6,096 bases of DNA from NCBI GenBank assembly GCA_002317115.1, contig DCIP01000005.1:1-6096 (forward strand). Reading direction: 5' to 3'. Under the pieces are notes generated by a model. It had not been told where the DNA came from, searched no databases, and worked only from the letters and a program-made list of their open reading frames with translations. A program made the translations under genes and the position numbers. The DNA is from Candidatus Scybalocola fimicaballi (lineage in GTDB: Bacteria; Bacteroidota; Bacteroidia; Bacteroidales; Paludibacteraceae). This document shows, one piece after another, positions 5,417-6,096 of this stretch (its first letter is position 1; each line of letters starts with the position of its first letter).

Positions 5417-6096
5417 TCATTCCGCATTTTTCCAGTCTCCGTTTTTCTTGATCAATTCGATCAATTTGTCTACGGCTTCGTCTTCTGGAATCAACTTCTT
5501 GATACATTCCTGCTTCTTGTATAGGTTGACTTTACCACGTGCTGATCCTACATATCCGTAGTCGGCATCCGCCATCTCGCCTGGTCCGTTGACGATGCAT
5601 CCCATCACTCCGATCTTCAATCCTGTCAAGTGTGATGTCTTGGCTTTGATCTTTGCCAATGTCGACTGAAGGTCGTATAGTGTACGTCCACAGCTTGGAC
5701 ATGAGATGTATTCTGTCTTGACGACGCGTGTGCGTGTGGCCTGAAGAATTCCGTATGCTACAGAAAGCGACTCTTTCAATTTAGACTTGATACAGATTCC
5801 GCTTGGCAAGTGGTCGATGAAGAAGATTCCGTTGTCGGCTCCTGCACACACCTGCAACTCTCCGCAGTCTGTTGTGTCGTATGACGACTCAAGGATGACG
5901 GGATTGCTCTTGCCTAAAGCAGTAAGCATCACGAAGATATTGCGTCGGCTTGCGACGTCGTTCATGTTGGCATCCGACTTGATTATCAATACCACGTCGT
6001 CGGCAATACTCTTCAATGCCGACTCTGTAGCCTCTGCATACGAAAGCTGAAGGAATTTATAGTCGGCTTTCGCGTCGGCAATCTTAGAAATCTCAT
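5417..6096 (-). CDS. ispG: 4-hydroxy-3-methylbut-2-en-1-yl diphosphate synthase (IspG/GcpE), C-terminal part
   Basis: IspG converts 2-C-methyl-D-erythritol 2,4-cyclodiphosphate to HMBPP, the penultimate step of the MEP isoprenoid pathway, in the cytoplasm, using a [4Fe-4S] cluster. The reading frame is open to the window edge, so the start is outside; 225 codons are visible. The cluster ligands are all present: 'ISCPSCGRT' supplies two cysteines (codons 5699-5701 and 5690-5692) and 'GCIVNGPGE' supplies the third (5597-5599) plus the glutamate that acts as fourth ligand in this family. The 80 or so residues before 'RTRVVKTEYIS' do not look like the TIM barrel; they fit the end of the extra central domain typical of the large, roughly 600-residue IspG of Bacteroidetes, Chlamydiae and plants. 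A TTG at 6016 is an internal Leu codon, not the start. The gene ends with TGA 23 bp before the lipoprotein start, suggesting an operon. Confidence 0.96.
   Translation of the reverse strand, partial: EISKIADAKADYKFLQLSYAEATESALKSIADDVVLIIKSDANMNDVASRRNIFVMLTALGKSNPVILESSYDTTDCGELQVCAGADNGIFFIDHLPSGICIKSKLKESLSVAYGILQATRTRVVKTEYISCPSCGRTLYDLQSTLAKIKAKTSHLTGLKIGVMGCIVNGPGEMADADYGYVGSARGKVNLYKKQECIKKLIPEDEAVDKLIELIKKNGDWKNAE

Noticed and set aside
6014..6016. TTG as a possible start codon of a 199-aa protein.
   Set aside because: The same frame stays open for 26 more codons to the window edge with sequence that continues naturally. An IspG fragment starting here would lack the whole TIM barrel, so the TTG is an internal Leu codon.
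5242..6050. Plus-strand open frames at 5242-5451 and 5787-6050.
   Set aside because: They are antisense to the lipoprotein and ispG genes, which are clearly the coding strands.

Overview
The window looks like a Bacteroidales chromosome (possibly Prevotellaceae or a relative; family not resolved). The reasons are the IspG C-terminal sequence, a DUF4332 protein of the kind common in Bacteroides and Prevotella, A-rich ribosome-binding regions, and promoters matching the Bacteroidetes pattern TTTG-N19/20-TAnnTTTG. All seven genes lie on the minus strand, so transcription runs from high to low coordinates.

Right part (4212-6096). The window opens in transcription order with the C-terminal 225 residues of IspG (MEP isoprenoid pathway). 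After 23 bp comes a small lipoprotein with an LEA14/WHy-like domain, then a DUF4332 helix-hairpin-helix protein that ends at a strong intrinsic terminator. Between the lipoprotein and the DUF4332 gene is a 158-bp non-coding segment (4639-4796). It is bounded by 19-bp inverted repeats matching at 18 of 19 positions and flanked by a 6-bp direct repeat, TTAGTT. It carries a near-perfect Bacteroidetes promoter facing the DUF4332 gene. If it is removed together with one repeat copy, the lipoprotein stop codon falls 13 nt before the DUF4332 ATG with an AAAGGA ribosome-binding site between them. The simplest reading is a MITE-like insertion that split an ispG-lipoprotein-DUF4332 operon and gave the last gene its own promoter. 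An invertible promoter is the competing explanation.

Left part (1-4150). Four consecutive secreted proteins of 269, 426, 305 and 280 residues (transcription order) form a tandem paralogous array with gaps of 42, 81 and 41 bp. All have a signal peptide, and all share a beta-rich module (an 'I-x-R-[ILV]-D-x-K-T' strand, then 'ITISVY..TN.LLG...Y.LKP') followed by a C-terminal module ('Y-N-K-P-I-x-I-V-x-D ... F-x-[IL]'). No named family was recognised outright. The layout and strand endings recall the periplasmic C-terminal domains of GldM, the type IX secretion/gliding motor protein, but this is inference. The array appears to be driven from one promoter at about 4055-4085, which overlaps an unusual run of three alternating TGTCA half-sites. 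The array is visibly more AT-rich than ispG.

No rRNA, tRNA, CRISPR array or complete insertion sequence is visible. No gene-free stretch exceeds 300 bp; the two longest (4034-4211 and 4620-4796) are described below.
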